A stretch of DNA of 36,655 bases from JADLAT01 sp964348795 (GCA_964348795.1 CAYGDY010000017.1:1-36655); one strand, 5' to 3'. Shown: positions 1 through 8,563, counted from the first letter of the stretch. The notes: generated by a model not told the origin, from the sequence alone. Made by a program: numbers and translations.

Positions 1-901
1 AGGTTGCCCCCGCCCCGATGATCGTATGAATTTCATCAATAAACAGCACAGAGTCGGGGATTTGAGAGAGCTCCAGCAAGACCGCTTTGAGGCGTTCTTC
101 AAAATCCCCGCGATAGCGCGTGCCGGCCAGAAGGCTTCCCATGTCGAGGCTGTAGATCACGGCAGATTTCAGAACATCCGGCACGTCCCCGTCCACGATT
201 TTTTTGGCCAAGCCTTCGGCAATCGCGGTTTTTCCTACGCCCGGATCCCCGACATAGAGCGGATTGTTCTTGGAGCGCCGGCAGAGAATCTGGATGGTGC
301 GATTTACCTCTTTCTCTCGCCCGATCAGGATATCGATCCTCCCGTCTTTGGCCTTGTCATTCAGATTTGTGCAATAGGCCTCCAGTGCCTCGGCCCCTGT
401 TTTGATTTCTTTGTCACCTGTTTTTTCTGTACCTGTCGGGGTTTTGATGACATTGCCCTGTGAGGTCGGGACTTTTGCAATCCCGTGGGAGATATAATTC
501 ACCGCATCAAAGCGGGTCATGTCCTGTTCCTGCAGGAAATAGACCGCGTAGCTTTCCCGCTCGGAAAACAGAGCCACCAGCACATTGGCACCCGTGACTT
601 CTTCACGGCCGGAGGATTGGACATGGATGGCGGCGCGCTGGAGCACGCGCTGAAACGCTGTGGTGGGTTTGGATTCCTCGGCGTCCTTGTTGATGAGGTA
701 CGAGAGCTCGCTTTCGATATATCGCCCCAGATGGTCCCGCAGGTCCGGCAGGGAGATGCCGCAGGAGCGCAGGACCGCCATCGCATCGGGGTCTTCGGTC
801 AGCGCATACAGAAGGTGTTCGAGCGTGGCGTATTCATGGCCGAACCGTGCCGCGACTGCGAGCGCCTTATGAAGGGTTTGTTCGAGATTGCGTGAGAGCA
901 T
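1..901 (-). CDS. clpA: ATP-dependent Clp protease ATP-binding subunit ClpA (N-terminal 300 residues; cut by window edge)
   Basis: AAA+ unfoldase that feeds substrates to the ClpP peptidase in the cytoplasm. The reading frame runs off the left edge, so only the N-domain and the start of the first ATPase domain are seen. It opens MLSRNLEQTLHKAL, the double Clp-N repeat typical of ClpA rather than ClpB. The first AAA module has Walker A GDPGVGKT near residue 217 and Walker B VLFIDEIHT near residue 287. The ATG lies 3 bases after the clpS stop, with an AGAAGGA ribosome site inside the clpS tail, so the two are translationally coupled. This fits ClpS acting as its adaptor for N-degron substrates. 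ClpC is the main alternative, but the partner ClpS and the N-domain favour ClpA. Confidence 0.96.
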   Translation of the reverse strand, partial: MLSRNLEQTLHKALAVAARFGHEYATLEHLLYALTEDPDAMAVLRSCGISLPDLRDHLGRYIESELSYLINKDAEESKPTTAFQRVLQRAAIHVQSSGREEVTGANVLVALFSERESYAVYFLQEQDMTRFDAVNYISHGIAKVPTSQGNVIKTPTGTEKTGDKEIKTGAEALEAYCTNLNDKAKDGRIDILIGREKEVNRTIQILCRRSKNNPLYVGDPGVGKTAIAEGLAKKIVDGDVPDVLKSAVIYSLDMGSLLAGTRYRGDFEERLKAVLLELSQIPDSVLFIDEIHTIIGAGAT

Positions 902-904
902 GGG

Positions 905-1246
905 TCAATCCTTCTCCATCGTGCATTGCAGGGGTTGTTCATTGGCGCGGGCGAAATCCATGACCTGCGCAACTTTGGTCTCCGCGATTTCGTAAGTGAA
1001 TACGCCGCACAGCCCCACCCCGCGCCGGTGCACGTGGAGCATGACATCCGTGGCTTCCTGCCGTGTTTTATGAAAGAACCGCTCGACCACGTGCACGACA
1101 AACTCCATGGGGGTGTAATCGTCATTCAGGAGGAGCACCTTGTACATCGAAGGCTTTTTGGTCTTGGGCCGTGTTTTGAGCAAGATACCGGTCTGGGGGG
1201 CTGGTGCGTCCGGCCCCTGATCGGGGTCTTCGTGTTGTGCACTCAC
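905..1246 (-). CDS. clpS: ATP-dependent Clp protease adaptor ClpS
   Basis: Adaptor that binds N-degron substrates and delivers them to ClpA. The core carries the family hallmarks: YKVLLLNDDYTPMEFVV, and MLHVHRRGVG with the conserved histidine of the substrate pocket. I chose the GTG at 1246 (113 aa, usual family size). A strong GGAGGAG lies 7 bases upstream, and the longer ATG form at 1318 would begin almost exactly at the predicted transcription start. The 40-residue N-terminal tail is charged and proline-rich, the region that enters the ClpA pore in known ClpS proteins. The gene sits directly before clpA, 3 bases apart. Confidence 0.95.
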   Translation of the reverse strand: MSAQHEDPDQGPDAPAPQTGILLKTRPKTKKPSMYKVLLLNDDYTPMEFVVHVVERFFHKTRQEATDVMLHVHRRGVGLCGVFTYEIAETKVAQVMDFARANEQPLQCTMEKD

Positions 1247-1323
1247 GCGAACACTCCTCCCCCTCGCCTCAGAGGGGAGAAGGGACAACATGCAAGGGCT
1301 ATGTTCTCGTGTGATCATGCTTT

Positions 1324-1353
1324 ATTATATCGTTATTCGGGGGAGGCACTCAA
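1324..1353 (-). promoter_or_regulatory. Predicted sigma70-type promoter of clpS-clpA
   Basis: On the minus strand TTGAGT (1353-1348) is followed after 18 bases by a perfect TATAAT (1329-1324). Transcription would start near 1317, leaving a leader of about 70 bases before the GTG of clpS. The -35 lies just after the stop codon of the upstream aminotransferase, so clpSA probably has its own promoter rather than relying on read-through. Confidence 0.6.
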
Positions 1354-1369
1354 GGTGTCTTTTGGGAGC

Positions 1370-2626
1370 CTATTTACCCGTAATCACCCGTTCGAGTCGG
1401 TCGAGCGCTTCGCTGATCCGCCGCTCTGATACCGCAAAGCACATGCGGATATAGCCCTTGCCGGTTGTGCCGAACGCACAGCCCGGGGAGAGGAGAAGCT
1501 GGGCTTCGTCAATCAGTTTTTTGGTAAAGCTGATGCAATCGGGCTCCCCGTCCACTTTGAAAAAGCTGTAGAAGGTGGCCGCGGGATAGGCCATATGAAT
1601 CCGCCCCATGTCCTTGAAACGGCGAACCAGAAGGTCACGATTGCCGCGCCAGAGATCGATCTGGGATTTCAGGAAGGGCTCACCCTGTTCGAGTGCGGCA
1701 ATCGCACCGTATTGGGTAAAGGTCGGCGGACACAAATTATTATACAACGCTACGTCTCGTATTTTATTTTCAGCAAAAGATGGCCCTACAATCCAGCCCA
1801 ATCTCCAGCCTGTCATGGCCCAGCTTTTGGAGAAGGAATTGACCACCAGCAAGTGATCGTCAGGCTTGGCCACATCCAGAAAACTATCGGCACGCAGGTG
1901 TTTATGCGTGCTGTCATACACGATCCGGCCATAGACTTCATCGGCCAAAATCCAGATGCCGCGCTGGCGGGCAAACTCCAGAATGGCGCGCATTTCGGCT
2001 TTGGTGGCGGTCCAGCCTGTGGGGTTGGAGGGAGATACAATCAAGATCACTTTGGTTTTTTCGTTGCACGAATCAAAGAGTTTCTGAAGGTCCAGTGTCC
2101 AGCCTTTGTTATCGGAATAATCTAAAGATACTTGCCGTGTGGTGGCTTGGGTAAGCTCAATCGCGCCGAGCAGATTTTTCCAGATGGGCGTAATGGCGGC
2201 CACTTCATCACCCTTGTCCAGCAGAGCCGCAAGGGATAAATGCATGGCGGTCGAGCCGGAGGCGGTGATAAATACGCGGTCTGCCGGAACAGGCAGGTCG
2301 TAAATACGGTTGTAATAATCGGAAATCGCCTGACGGAGCGGCATTTGGCCGAGTGTGGGGCCATAGTATGTTTTGCCGTCCTGCATGGCCGTCCACGTGG
2401 CTCTGCAGATGAAATCAGGTGTCGGGGAATCGCCTTCGCCCTGTCCGAGTGTGATCATATTTTCTCGGCCTGCGGCATAGGACATCATTTCCACACCCGG
2501 ATTGGAAGTCAGGGCATGCAGGACGGGCCGGAATTTCGGTCCCTGACGGATTTCGTTGATGATTTCATCGCCGAGCTTTTGTTCCTCGGGCTGGTGATCG
2601 GTTTGCGGTGTGATCAGAGCGTTCAT
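1370..2626 (-). CDS. Pyridoxal-phosphate-dependent class I/II aminotransferase
   Basis: Cytoplasmic fold-type I aminotransferase, 418 aa, normal length for the aspartate/alanine aminotransferase superfamily. Visible motifs in order are the substrate loop YYGPTLGQMPLR, the cofactor stretch ASGSTAMHLSLAAL, SPSNPTG, LADEVYGRIVY with the PLP-ring aspartate, NSFSKSWAMTGWRLGW with the Schiff-base lysine, and a C-terminal arginine in GYIRMCFAVS that would hold the substrate carboxylate. The substrate cannot be deduced; aspartate-, alanine- or aromatic-type activity are all possible. It stands alone between clpS and a 229-bp gap. A dyad in its upstream region (2667-2684) could be an operator. Confidence 0.9.
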   Translation of the reverse strand: MNALITPQTDHQPEEQKLGDEIINEIRQGPKFRPVLHALTSNPGVEMMSYAAGRENMITLGQGEGDSPTPDFICRATWTAMQDGKTYYGPTLGQMPLRQAISDYYNRIYDLPVPADRVFITASGSTAMHLSLAALLDKGDEVAAITPIWKNLLGAIELTQATTRQVSLDYSDNKGWTLDLQKLFDSCNEKTKVILIVSPSNPTGWTATKAEMRAILEFARQRGIWILADEVYGRIVYDSTHKHLRADSFLDVAKPDDHLLVVNSFSKSWAMTGWRLGWIVGPSFAENKIRDVALYNNLCPPTFTQYGAIAALEQGEPFLKSQIDLWRGNRDLLVRRFKDMGRIHMAYPAATFYSFFKVDGEPDCISFTKKLIDEAQLLLSPGCAFGTTGKGYIRMCFAVSERRISEALDRLERVITGK

Positions 2627-2666
2627 GTCGGATGTATTCTTTCTTCATATCATTTCCAGAAAATCG

Positions 2667-2684
2667 TTTCAGATCGTCCTGAAA
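2667..2684. promoter_or_regulatory. Palindrome upstream of the aminotransferase (possible operator)
   Basis: TTTCAG, six bases, CTGAAA form a perfect dyad about 40-60 bp upstream of the aminotransferase start. The flanks extend the symmetry imperfectly (CG before, GCG after). The size suits a helix-turn-helix dimer. No regulator gene is nearby, so this is inference only. Confidence 0.25.
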
Positions 2685-2752
2685 GCGGTTTGAGGTGTTT
2701 GTTTCGTGGAGCGTGCGCTATGCACTATGGGCTTATCACATACGGGCGGGGC

Positions 2753-2770
2753 CCGCCGCATTCGCGGCGG
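2753..2770. repeat. GC-only hairpin in the 2627-2855 gap
   Basis: CCGCCGC, ATTC, GCGGCGG make a perfect 7-bp stem with a 4-base loop inside a markedly GC-rich patch (about 2740-2795) flanked by AT-rich sequence. No T-run follows on either strand, so it is not a standard intrinsic terminator. The rest of the 229-bp gap shows no gene I can support. Confidence 0.35.
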
Positions 2771-2855
2771 CGGCATTGGTGGATGCGGCGCTGGATGTGT
2801 ATTGCAAAATCATCCCTCTAGAGCATCATATCTTCTGAAAAGACGCAAGAACAAT

Positions 2856-3929
2856 TTATGATTTTTTCAAGAATTTTTTGGAATTTTGCGCAAAAACCAA
2901 CAAGGGGCGCTCCAAAATACGGTAGGACAGGTGCCCGATGGTCAGGCAGGCGATAAGAGTCAAAAGGACATAAAGCCATAGAGGGCTTTGTGGACAAAAG
3001 CGGAGCCAGAAAAGCTTTGTGAGGCCAATCGTAAAGGAATGGGACAAATAGAGGGAATAAGAACTGTTGCCCAGAGTAGCGAACAGGCGGGGTGGCCTGA
3101 TCTGTAGGGCATGTCGGGGCAAGACGGCGGCGCAGACGAACACACTGCCCACGATAAAACGGAGGCATTGGCTGAAGAGGCTATTTTGGGCCGGAAAAAA
3201 CAGAATGAAGAGTACTGAAAATCCCAAAAACAACAAGACGGGAAAGGCTTGAGACGGGAGGGTTTTACCCTCCAGAAAGGCAAAGGCAATCAGGGCCCCG
3301 CACAAAAATTCAAGAACATAAGGATCACACCAGAATTTTAGCGCCACCCAATCCTCCGGTACAAAAAGACCAAGAAGCACACTGGAGATTAGAAAACAGG
3401 ACAGCCCTGATATCAGGCGTTTCAGGGGCAGGAACAGGAAAAACGTGAACAAGACATAAAAATACATTTCATAATTCAGTGACCAGCCGAGGGCCAGAAA
3501 AGGCCGTACGGCATCTCCATGAGGGCGCAGATGCGGTATAAAAAACAGGGATTTCAGAATATGATTCAATTCGGGACGTATCGTATCGATATATTGTGGA
3601 ACCATAAAGGAGGCAAGGATCATCAGGCCAGTGTAAAACCAGTAGATCGGCACAATCCGGAGGATGCGGCGAAAGAGAAAAATTTTCCAGCTGTCAGGGT
3701 GTCCGGCCAGATGTCTGCTTGCGTAGACGATGACAAAACCGCTGATGACAAAAAACATGTCCACGCCCACGGCGTTGGGATAGGGGATGTAGGTGTAGGG
3801 CGCGCCTGTTTTCTGGGAAATTGTCAGGGCTTCGTGCGTGGTGTGGCCTGCCATAACAATAAAGGCCGCGAGTGCCCGCCAGCTCTGCAGGAGCAAAAAA
3901 GTATCTCTGGACGGCGGCGGGGTTGTCAT
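2856..3929 (-). CDS. Acyltransferase 3 family integral membrane protein (OafA/ExoZ type)
   Basis: Polytopic inner-membrane O-acyltransferase, 357 aa, that would transfer acetyl or another acyl group to a surface glycan. The family signature is clear: LLLQSWRALAAFIVMAGHTTHE at the N-terminus with the catalytic-type histidine, GVDMFFVISGFVI, and FRRILRIVPIYW. About ten hydrophobic segments follow, ending with SYRILERPLL. Its ATG overlaps the stop of the transglutaminase-like gene by four bases (ATGA), so the two are translationally coupled. A divergent polysaccharide polymerase-like gene lies next door, which supports a role in decorating an exopolysaccharide or O-antigen. The precise acceptor is unknown. 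Confidence 0.9.
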   Translation of the reverse strand: MTTPPPSRDTFLLLQSWRALAAFIVMAGHTTHEALTISQKTGAPYTYIPYPNAVGVDMFFVISGFVIVYASRHLAGHPDSWKIFLFRRILRIVPIYWFYTGLMILASFMVPQYIDTIRPELNHILKSLFFIPHLRPHGDAVRPFLALGWSLNYEMYFYVLFTFFLFLPLKRLISGLSCFLISSVLLGLFVPEDWVALKFWCDPYVLEFLCGALIAFAFLEGKTLPSQAFPVLLFLGFSVLFILFFPAQNSLFSQCLRFIVGSVFVCAAVLPRHALQIRPPRLFATLGNSSYSLYLSHSFTIGLTKLFWLRFCPQSPLWLYVLLTLIACLTIGHLSYRILERPLLVFAQNSKKFLKKS

Positions 3930-4678
3930 TGTTGGAAATTTAACCGCAATTGGGGCAGGTCGAAATCGGGAATATAGGGCGTATAGGGAGAGTAAAATCG
4001 GCCATGACGGGAATACAGGCCATAGAAAATATAAAAATCGTGCTTCATCAGGAAGAACATATCATCTTTCAGCGTGGGCGACCAGAAGGGCCAGTGACCT
4101 TTTTGGGCCATAAGCTGGAGCATCGGCAGGCTTACCGGTTCATCGCCGGCGGTCAGAGAGAGCCAGTGCGTGCGGGAATCCACCACCAGCCAGCCCTTTT
4201 GGGTTTTAACCTCTATGATGGCATGGGAATGTGCCCCTTCATTGCCCTTTGTCAGCAAAGTGGAGAGGATATTCCCATCCGCTTTTTTTTCGTACAGGCT
4301 GGCAAAACGGACATCAAAGCCGTAAATTTTCAGCGCCTTTTCCATGAAGCGGGCGCGGTCACTGCAATAGGCGGCCTGTGTTTCGTACAGATCTTTGGGT
4401 TCGCGGGGATGATTCATCGGGATCAGACCCTTTTGAGGTGCTGTATGAAAGGCGGCTTCCTGAAGAGTCCGAATGGTTTTGATTTGATCTTCAAAACCGG
4501 AAGAAGATCCCGTGTTTTCGGGAATGTCTCCGGCTTCTTCCAGAATTTTTTGGACATACAGACGGTCTTCCTGTGTCACCGTTTGGTCAATATTGTGCGT
4601 AAAAAGCACGCCGGCGCAGACGAGGCCCAAAAGAATTGTTACAATGCCAGATGTTTTAAAAAGAAGTCGTGATCTCAC
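3926..4678 (-). CDS. Membrane-anchored transglutaminase-like protein, polysaccharide module
   Basis: 250 aa with one N-terminal hydrophobic segment (about residues 10-27, signal anchor or uncleaved signal) and a periplasmic body. A transglutaminase/papain-like triad can be read: Cys in AAYCSDRARFMEKALK, His in GAHSHAIIEV and Asp in WLVVDSRTHW, in the order and local context of transglutaminase-core proteins. Such proteins occur in exopolysaccharide clusters, but their chemistry there is poorly known. The start is GTG at 4678, with AGAGG about 8 bases upstream, lying within the first codons of the divergent gene. Its stop overlaps the acyltransferase ATG. Fold assignment is by motif only. Confidence 0.7.
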   Translation of the reverse strand: MRSRLLFKTSGIVTILLGLVCAGVLFTHNIDQTVTQEDRLYVQKILEEAGDIPENTGSSSGFEDQIKTIRTLQEAAFHTAPQKGLIPMNHPREPKDLYETQAAYCSDRARFMEKALKIYGFDVRFASLYEKKADGNILSTLLTKGNEGAHSHAIIEVKTQKGWLVVDSRTHWLSLTAGDEPVSLPMLQLMAQKGHWPFWSPTLKDDMFFLMKHDFYIFYGLYSRHGRFYSPYTPYIPDFDLPQLRLNFQQ

Positions 4679-5902
4679 ATGAAGGCCTCTGAAAATTCCC
4701 GCGTTCCTGAAAGGCTACCTTGGACGGTTGCGTTTGGCAACATCGCGTTATTCATTTATGCCAGCACATCCATTTTTTACATTTTCCCGAGCGGCATGCC
4801 CCAGATTCCGGACTATATCCTTGCGCTGGCCATGGTCATGCTCCTGTTAGGATTTATGATGCGGCGCGAATCGCGCTTTGATGTTGTTTTCCTGTATGCG
4901 CTGGGTTTCGGGTTTTTTACGTTTCTGATCAACATGATCCATTTCACGATTTTGCCGGACCCGACATTTATCAAGAGCAGTCTGTATTATATTTTCAATG
5001 CCAGTGTGTTTGTTGTGACGGTGTTTCTTATGCGCCGGACCCCTGAGAAAACATGGCGTGTGCTGTATTACGGTTTAGTGGCGGCTATTATACTGGAATT
5101 GCTCTATGTTGAATGTGTTCCCAGTCTGCGGGGCTTCCGGACGACAGGCACGTTTTTTAATCCCAACCAGCTTGCAGTCTGGGCTTTGCTGGCTTCCTGC
5201 ATGCTGGTGTTGCTCAAGGCCCGGGCCCGTCTGAATGTGTTTGATTTGTGTTTGTTGCTGGGGCTCGGATATATCCAGACGCTCTCTTTGTCCAAGGCGG
5301 GGCTCGTGTGTTTCGGGTTGCTGGGGGTAACGTTGCTGGTCTTGCCGGCCCTGACATTGCGTATGCGGCTGGCATTTTTGTTTGCGTGTGTGTTGCTTCT
5401 GATTTTTGGTTTTTTTGAAATTTCCCGCATCGAGACGCTTTTGGAGCAATACCAGAACATCGATCAGGCGCTTTCACGGCTGGAGGATATCGGGGGAGAG
5501 GAAGATGATTCTCTTGAAGGGCGGGGATATAACCGGATCTGGCAAAATCCGGAATTCGTGATTTTTGGTGCGGGAGAGGGGGGATATCTCCGGTTTGCAG
5601 GATTTTCCAAAGCGCTGGAAATGCATTCCGGTGTGGGAACGCTGGTGTTTTCATATGGTGTCATCGGATTGACCTTGTTTTTTATGGTGCTGTACGCAAT
5701 TCTTTATAAAAACAGTGCATTGGTGTTTTGTCTGGTGTCCATTTTGTTTCTCTATGGCCTGACGCACCAGAATATCCGGTTTACGCCGTTCTGGTTATTC
5801 CTCGGGATCTGCTATGCCCATCGGGAGATTGATTTCCGGCCTCTGGCATTGCAAAAAACGGCTCTTTATCCACCAAGGGCGGCACCTGTCCGCCCTGCGT
5901 AA
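4679..5902 (+). CDS. O-antigen ligase/polymerase-like membrane protein (Wzy/WaaL family)
   Basis: 407 aa with about ten to eleven transmembrane segments, the architecture of Wzy polymerases and WaaL ligases. Family-like signatures are GTFFNPNQLAVW in the middle, SLSKAGL, a large soluble loop (about residues 245-310), and EMHSGVGTLVFSYGVIGL, which corresponds to the conserved histidine-containing loop of the ligase family. It would join or polymerise glycan units at the periplasmic face. Its ATG directly abuts the GTG of the minus-strand neighbour, so any ribosome site lies in antisense coding sequence; only a weak AAGAAG is visible. The 3' end overlaps ispE by 37 bp, tail to tail. Ligase and polymerase cannot be told apart here. 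Confidence 0.8.
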   Translation: MKASENSRVPERLPWTVAFGNIALFIYASTSIFYIFPSGMPQIPDYILALAMVMLLLGFMMRRESRFDVVFLYALGFGFFTFLINMIHFTILPDPTFIKSSLYYIFNASVFVVTVFLMRRTPEKTWRVLYYGLVAAIILELLYVECVPSLRGFRTTGTFFNPNQLAVWALLASCMLVLLKARARLNVFDLCLLLGLGYIQTLSLSKAGLVCFGLLGVTLLVLPALTLRMRLAFLFACVLLLIFGFFEISRIETLLEQYQNIDQALSRLEDIGGEEDDSLEGRGYNRIWQNPEFVIFGAGEGGYLRFAGFSKALEMHSGVGTLVFSYGVIGLTLFFMVLYAILYKNSALVFCLVSILFLYGLTHQNIRFTPFWLFLGICYAHREIDFRPLALQKTALYPPRAAPVRPA

Positions 5903-6759
5903 ATCCACCAGTTTGGTCTTTTTGTTGCCATACGCTTTGCCGCTATTCGGGCCTCTTCCGGTGTGGAAAACAATCCGAAACAGGTGGAGCCTGAACCGCT
6001 CATGCGGGCAAGCAGGCAGGCAGGATTGGCGGACAGCATGCCGAGAATATCCGGAATATCCGGTATAAGACGGCTTGTGGTTTCCGTCAGTGTATTGTGG
6101 GTAGCTGTATTCAGGAATGCTGTCAGGGTCTCCGTGTTTTCAAAATGATCCGGAAAGGTCAAGGGCGCCGTATAAGGGGGCCGGAAAGCCTGAAATATAG
6201 CGGCTGTGGGTGATTTTTTTTGCGGGTAGACGAGCACGATCGGTATTTCAGGCAAACGGATCGGTGTGATGTGTTCCCCGATACCCGAGACAAGGGCATG
6301 TGTTCCTGAAAAACACACTGGCAGGTCGGCGCCCAGAGAGAGCAGAAAACCGGCATATTCTTCTGGATAGGGTGTGATATCCCAGTGCCGGAACAAGGCT
6401 TTCAAAGTTGCAGAAGAATCGGCTGATCCTCCGCCTATGCCGCCCCCCAGGGGCAGGTTTTTGGTCAGGGTCAGGGTGAAATCCAACGGTTTTTGAAAGA
6501 GGGCGGCGGCACGGGTTGCGGTGCGGACAACGAGGTTGGTGCTTTGGCTGTGCGCCTGTTGTTCATCAGGTGTAAAGGCGCCGGCATAGGGGCCTTTGAT
6601 TTCAAAGGTAAAAGAGTCCGAGGGGGTCAAGGCAATTTCATCCCCTGCATCTGCAAAGGTGACCAGAGATTGCAAGGTATGATAGCCATCCGTACGCCGT
6701 CCGGTGATGTGAAGGCACAGATTGATCTTGGCCGGTGCAAAAAGGCGTATGGCGGGCAT
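5866..6759 (-). CDS. ispE: 4-diphosphocytidyl-2-C-methyl-D-erythritol kinase
   Basis: GHMP kinase of the MEP isoprenoid pathway; it phosphorylates CDP-ME with ATP in the cytoplasm. Motifs are FAPAKINLCLHITGRRTDGYHTL at the N-terminus, the ATP loop LPLGGGIGGGSADSSATL, LGADLPVCFSG, and the C-terminal MSGSGSTCFGLF. I start at the ATG at 6759 (297 aa, usual size). A longer in-frame form would overlap the upstream TPR gene with residues unlike the family. The start lies 13 bases after the TPR stop, with AGGGG just upstream, so it is part of the ETF-QO/TPR/ispE transcription unit. The 3' end overlaps the convergent polymerase gene. Confidence 0.95.
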   Translation of the reverse strand: MPAIRLFAPAKINLCLHITGRRTDGYHTLQSLVTFADAGDEIALTPSDSFTFEIKGPYAGAFTPDEQQAHSQSTNLVVRTATRAAALFQKPLDFTLTLTKNLPLGGGIGGGSADSSATLKALFRHWDITPYPEEYAGFLLSLGADLPVCFSGTHALVSGIGEHITPIRLPEIPIVLVYPQKKSPTAAIFQAFRPPYTAPLTFPDHFENTETLTAFLNTATHNTLTETTSRLIPDIPDILGMLSANPACLLARMSGSGSTCFGLFSTPEEARIAAKRMATKRPNWWIYAGRTGAALGG

Positions 6760-6772
6760 ATCGAAAAGGCCC

Positions 6773-8524
6773 CTAAGGCAAGGTAATTTTTGCTTCCTTG
6801 AGCGGTGTTTTGGCTGTGGGGCTGTCAGGCAGGCCTGCAACCAGCTTCTCGTCAAGTACCTTGATCAGCTTGGCATCTTTTGCATGGTTCTTGGCGCGTT
6901 CCCACTGGAATTTTGCCTCCCGCGTGCGGCCCATTTTCCAGTAGGCATCCCCCAGATGGTCATTGATGACGGGATCGTAGGGCATAAGCTCCACGGCCTG
7001 TTCCAGATGGGGGACGGCTTCGGGGTAATGGCCCAGACGATAATAAACCCAGCCCAGAGAGTCTGTGATGTAGCCGTCTTCGGGCTGAAGATTAACGGCC
7101 TTTTCGATCATGGCCAGTGCCTCATCAAGATGCACACCCTGATCCGCCCACGCGTACCCGAGATAGTTCAACACAAAGGGATGGTCGGGCTGGAAGGACA
7201 GGGCGGCTTTCAGATCGGTCTCGGCCTTGTTCCACTGTTTGTTTTGTTCATAGGCCATGCCGCGCAAATAGTGCACATGCCAGTAATCGGCTGGCAAAGT
7301 CCCGTTGAAATGGCTTTCAACCTTGTCATAGGTACTGATGGCCTTGGGGTAGTCCTCTTTTATTCTGTAGATATCACCGATCTGGACGAGAGCGTTGACG
7401 TCATTGAACTGTGTCGCCAGAGGCTGAAGCTCTGCCAGCGCTTCTTCAGTTTTCCCCTGTTCATCCAGAAGTTCTGCCGCATTTCTGCGGGCATCGACGT
7501 AGTGGGCTTCTTCCGGCGGAATGGTCTTGTAGGCGGCAATGGCCTCGTCATATTGTTCGTTGCGGGCCGCGATATGGGCTACAAGCAACCGGCATGGGGT
7601 CATCTGGGGATTGAGATACAGCGCCATTTCTGCGAAAATTCTTGCGCTTTCATCGCTGTATTCTTGCGCCAGAAGGCGGGCCATATCGTACAAGGCTTGT
7701 GCGATACCATCCTCGGGTTTGAGAATCCGGTGGGTGGAGGCAAGCGGTTTGCTTTCGGCAAGAAGGGCCAGCTTTTCAGTGAGAATCGGGTCGCTGTCTC
7801 CCGAAAGACTCAAGGCTTGCTGATAGAGCAGGCGTGCCTTGTCAGGTGTACCGGTTTGGCTGTAAATATCCCCGATTCGCTCCAGCTCCTCGGGGCCGAG
7901 ATCCCGTTCCTTGAGGGCCTGCTTTAAAAGCGTCTCGACCCGTTCGGGTTGTTTGAGGTAATCGGCAATCAGGATCGCGTGATAAAAATGAATGGCGTTT
8001 TTGTCAAGGGCCACATCGGGCTCTTTCCCGAGCGCGGCATTTGACCAGCCATAAAGCATGGGCATGATAAAATCGGAGACGCCGCCCGAAGGCATAGCCC
8101 TGATCGTAGTCAATGCTTTTTCATAGTCTTTGTTTTTGAAGGAGCCCAGTGCCAGAAAGAGCTTGGACAGAGCACTGTCCTCGTCTTTGAGGGCTTCCAG
8201 TCTGGCGGCGTGTGCGATGGCCTTTTCACCCTCGCCAGCCCCGATGGCCAGAACCATGGCGCGTTTAATAAAGGCTGGATTATCGGGTTGTTCTTTCAGG
8301 ACGCGCTCTATGAAAAGGGAGGCCTTGTCCCAGTCATGATGCCGTTGTGCAAAACGGGTTTTCAGATAGTTTCCCGAAAGGGTCTGTCTCTGGAAGGCCG
8401 CATGAAAGGCTCCGGCCTGGGGTTGTATGAAAACCGGTGGCCCGTCGCTTTGCTGGCTGAGGTAGAGAGCGGCGCTTCCGGCACCCACCAGACACAGGGA
8501 GAGTAGTTTTGTGATACGGTTCAA
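6773..8524 (-). CDS. Tetratricopeptide-repeat protein, exported
   Basis: 583 aa, with a signal sequence or N-terminal anchor at residues 1-22 (MNRITKLLSLCLVGAGSAA) followed by TPR units almost to the end. The best-conserved part is the C-terminal third: LNYLGYAWADQG, DGYITDSLGWVYYRLG and INDHLGDAYWKMGR. Proteins with this C-terminal block are widespread in Alphaproteobacteria and often stand beside ispE, as here, but the molecular role is not established. A scaffold function in the periplasm or at the membrane is inference. It lies 39 bp after ETF-QO and 13 bp before ispE on the same strand. Confidence 0.85.
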   Translation of the reverse strand: MNRITKLLSLCLVGAGSAALYLSQQSDGPPVFIQPQAGAFHAAFQRQTLSGNYLKTRFAQRHHDWDKASLFIERVLKEQPDNPAFIKRAMVLAIGAGEGEKAIAHAARLEALKDEDSALSKLFLALGSFKNKDYEKALTTIRAMPSGGVSDFIMPMLYGWSNAALGKEPDVALDKNAIHFYHAILIADYLKQPERVETLLKQALKERDLGPEELERIGDIYSQTGTPDKARLLYQQALSLSGDSDPILTEKLALLAESKPLASTHRILKPEDGIAQALYDMARLLAQEYSDESARIFAEMALYLNPQMTPCRLLVAHIAARNEQYDEAIAAYKTIPPEEAHYVDARRNAAELLDEQGKTEEALAELQPLATQFNDVNALVQIGDIYRIKEDYPKAISTYDKVESHFNGTLPADYWHVHYLRGMAYEQNKQWNKAETDLKAALSFQPDHPFVLNYLGYAWADQGVHLDEALAMIEKAVNLQPEDGYITDSLGWVYYRLGHYPEAVPHLEQAVELMPYDPVINDHLGDAYWKMGRTREAKFQWERAKNHAKDAKLIKVLDEKLVAGLPDSPTAKTPLKEAKITLP

Positions 8525-8563
8525 GGTTTATAAACTCCAAAGCGGAAATTGCATTCTGCATTC

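Noticed and set aside
6722..7927. 401-codon plus-strand frame opposite the TPR gene
   Set aside because: Shadow of the TPR gene's minus-strand codons; no coherent domain and no ribosome site.
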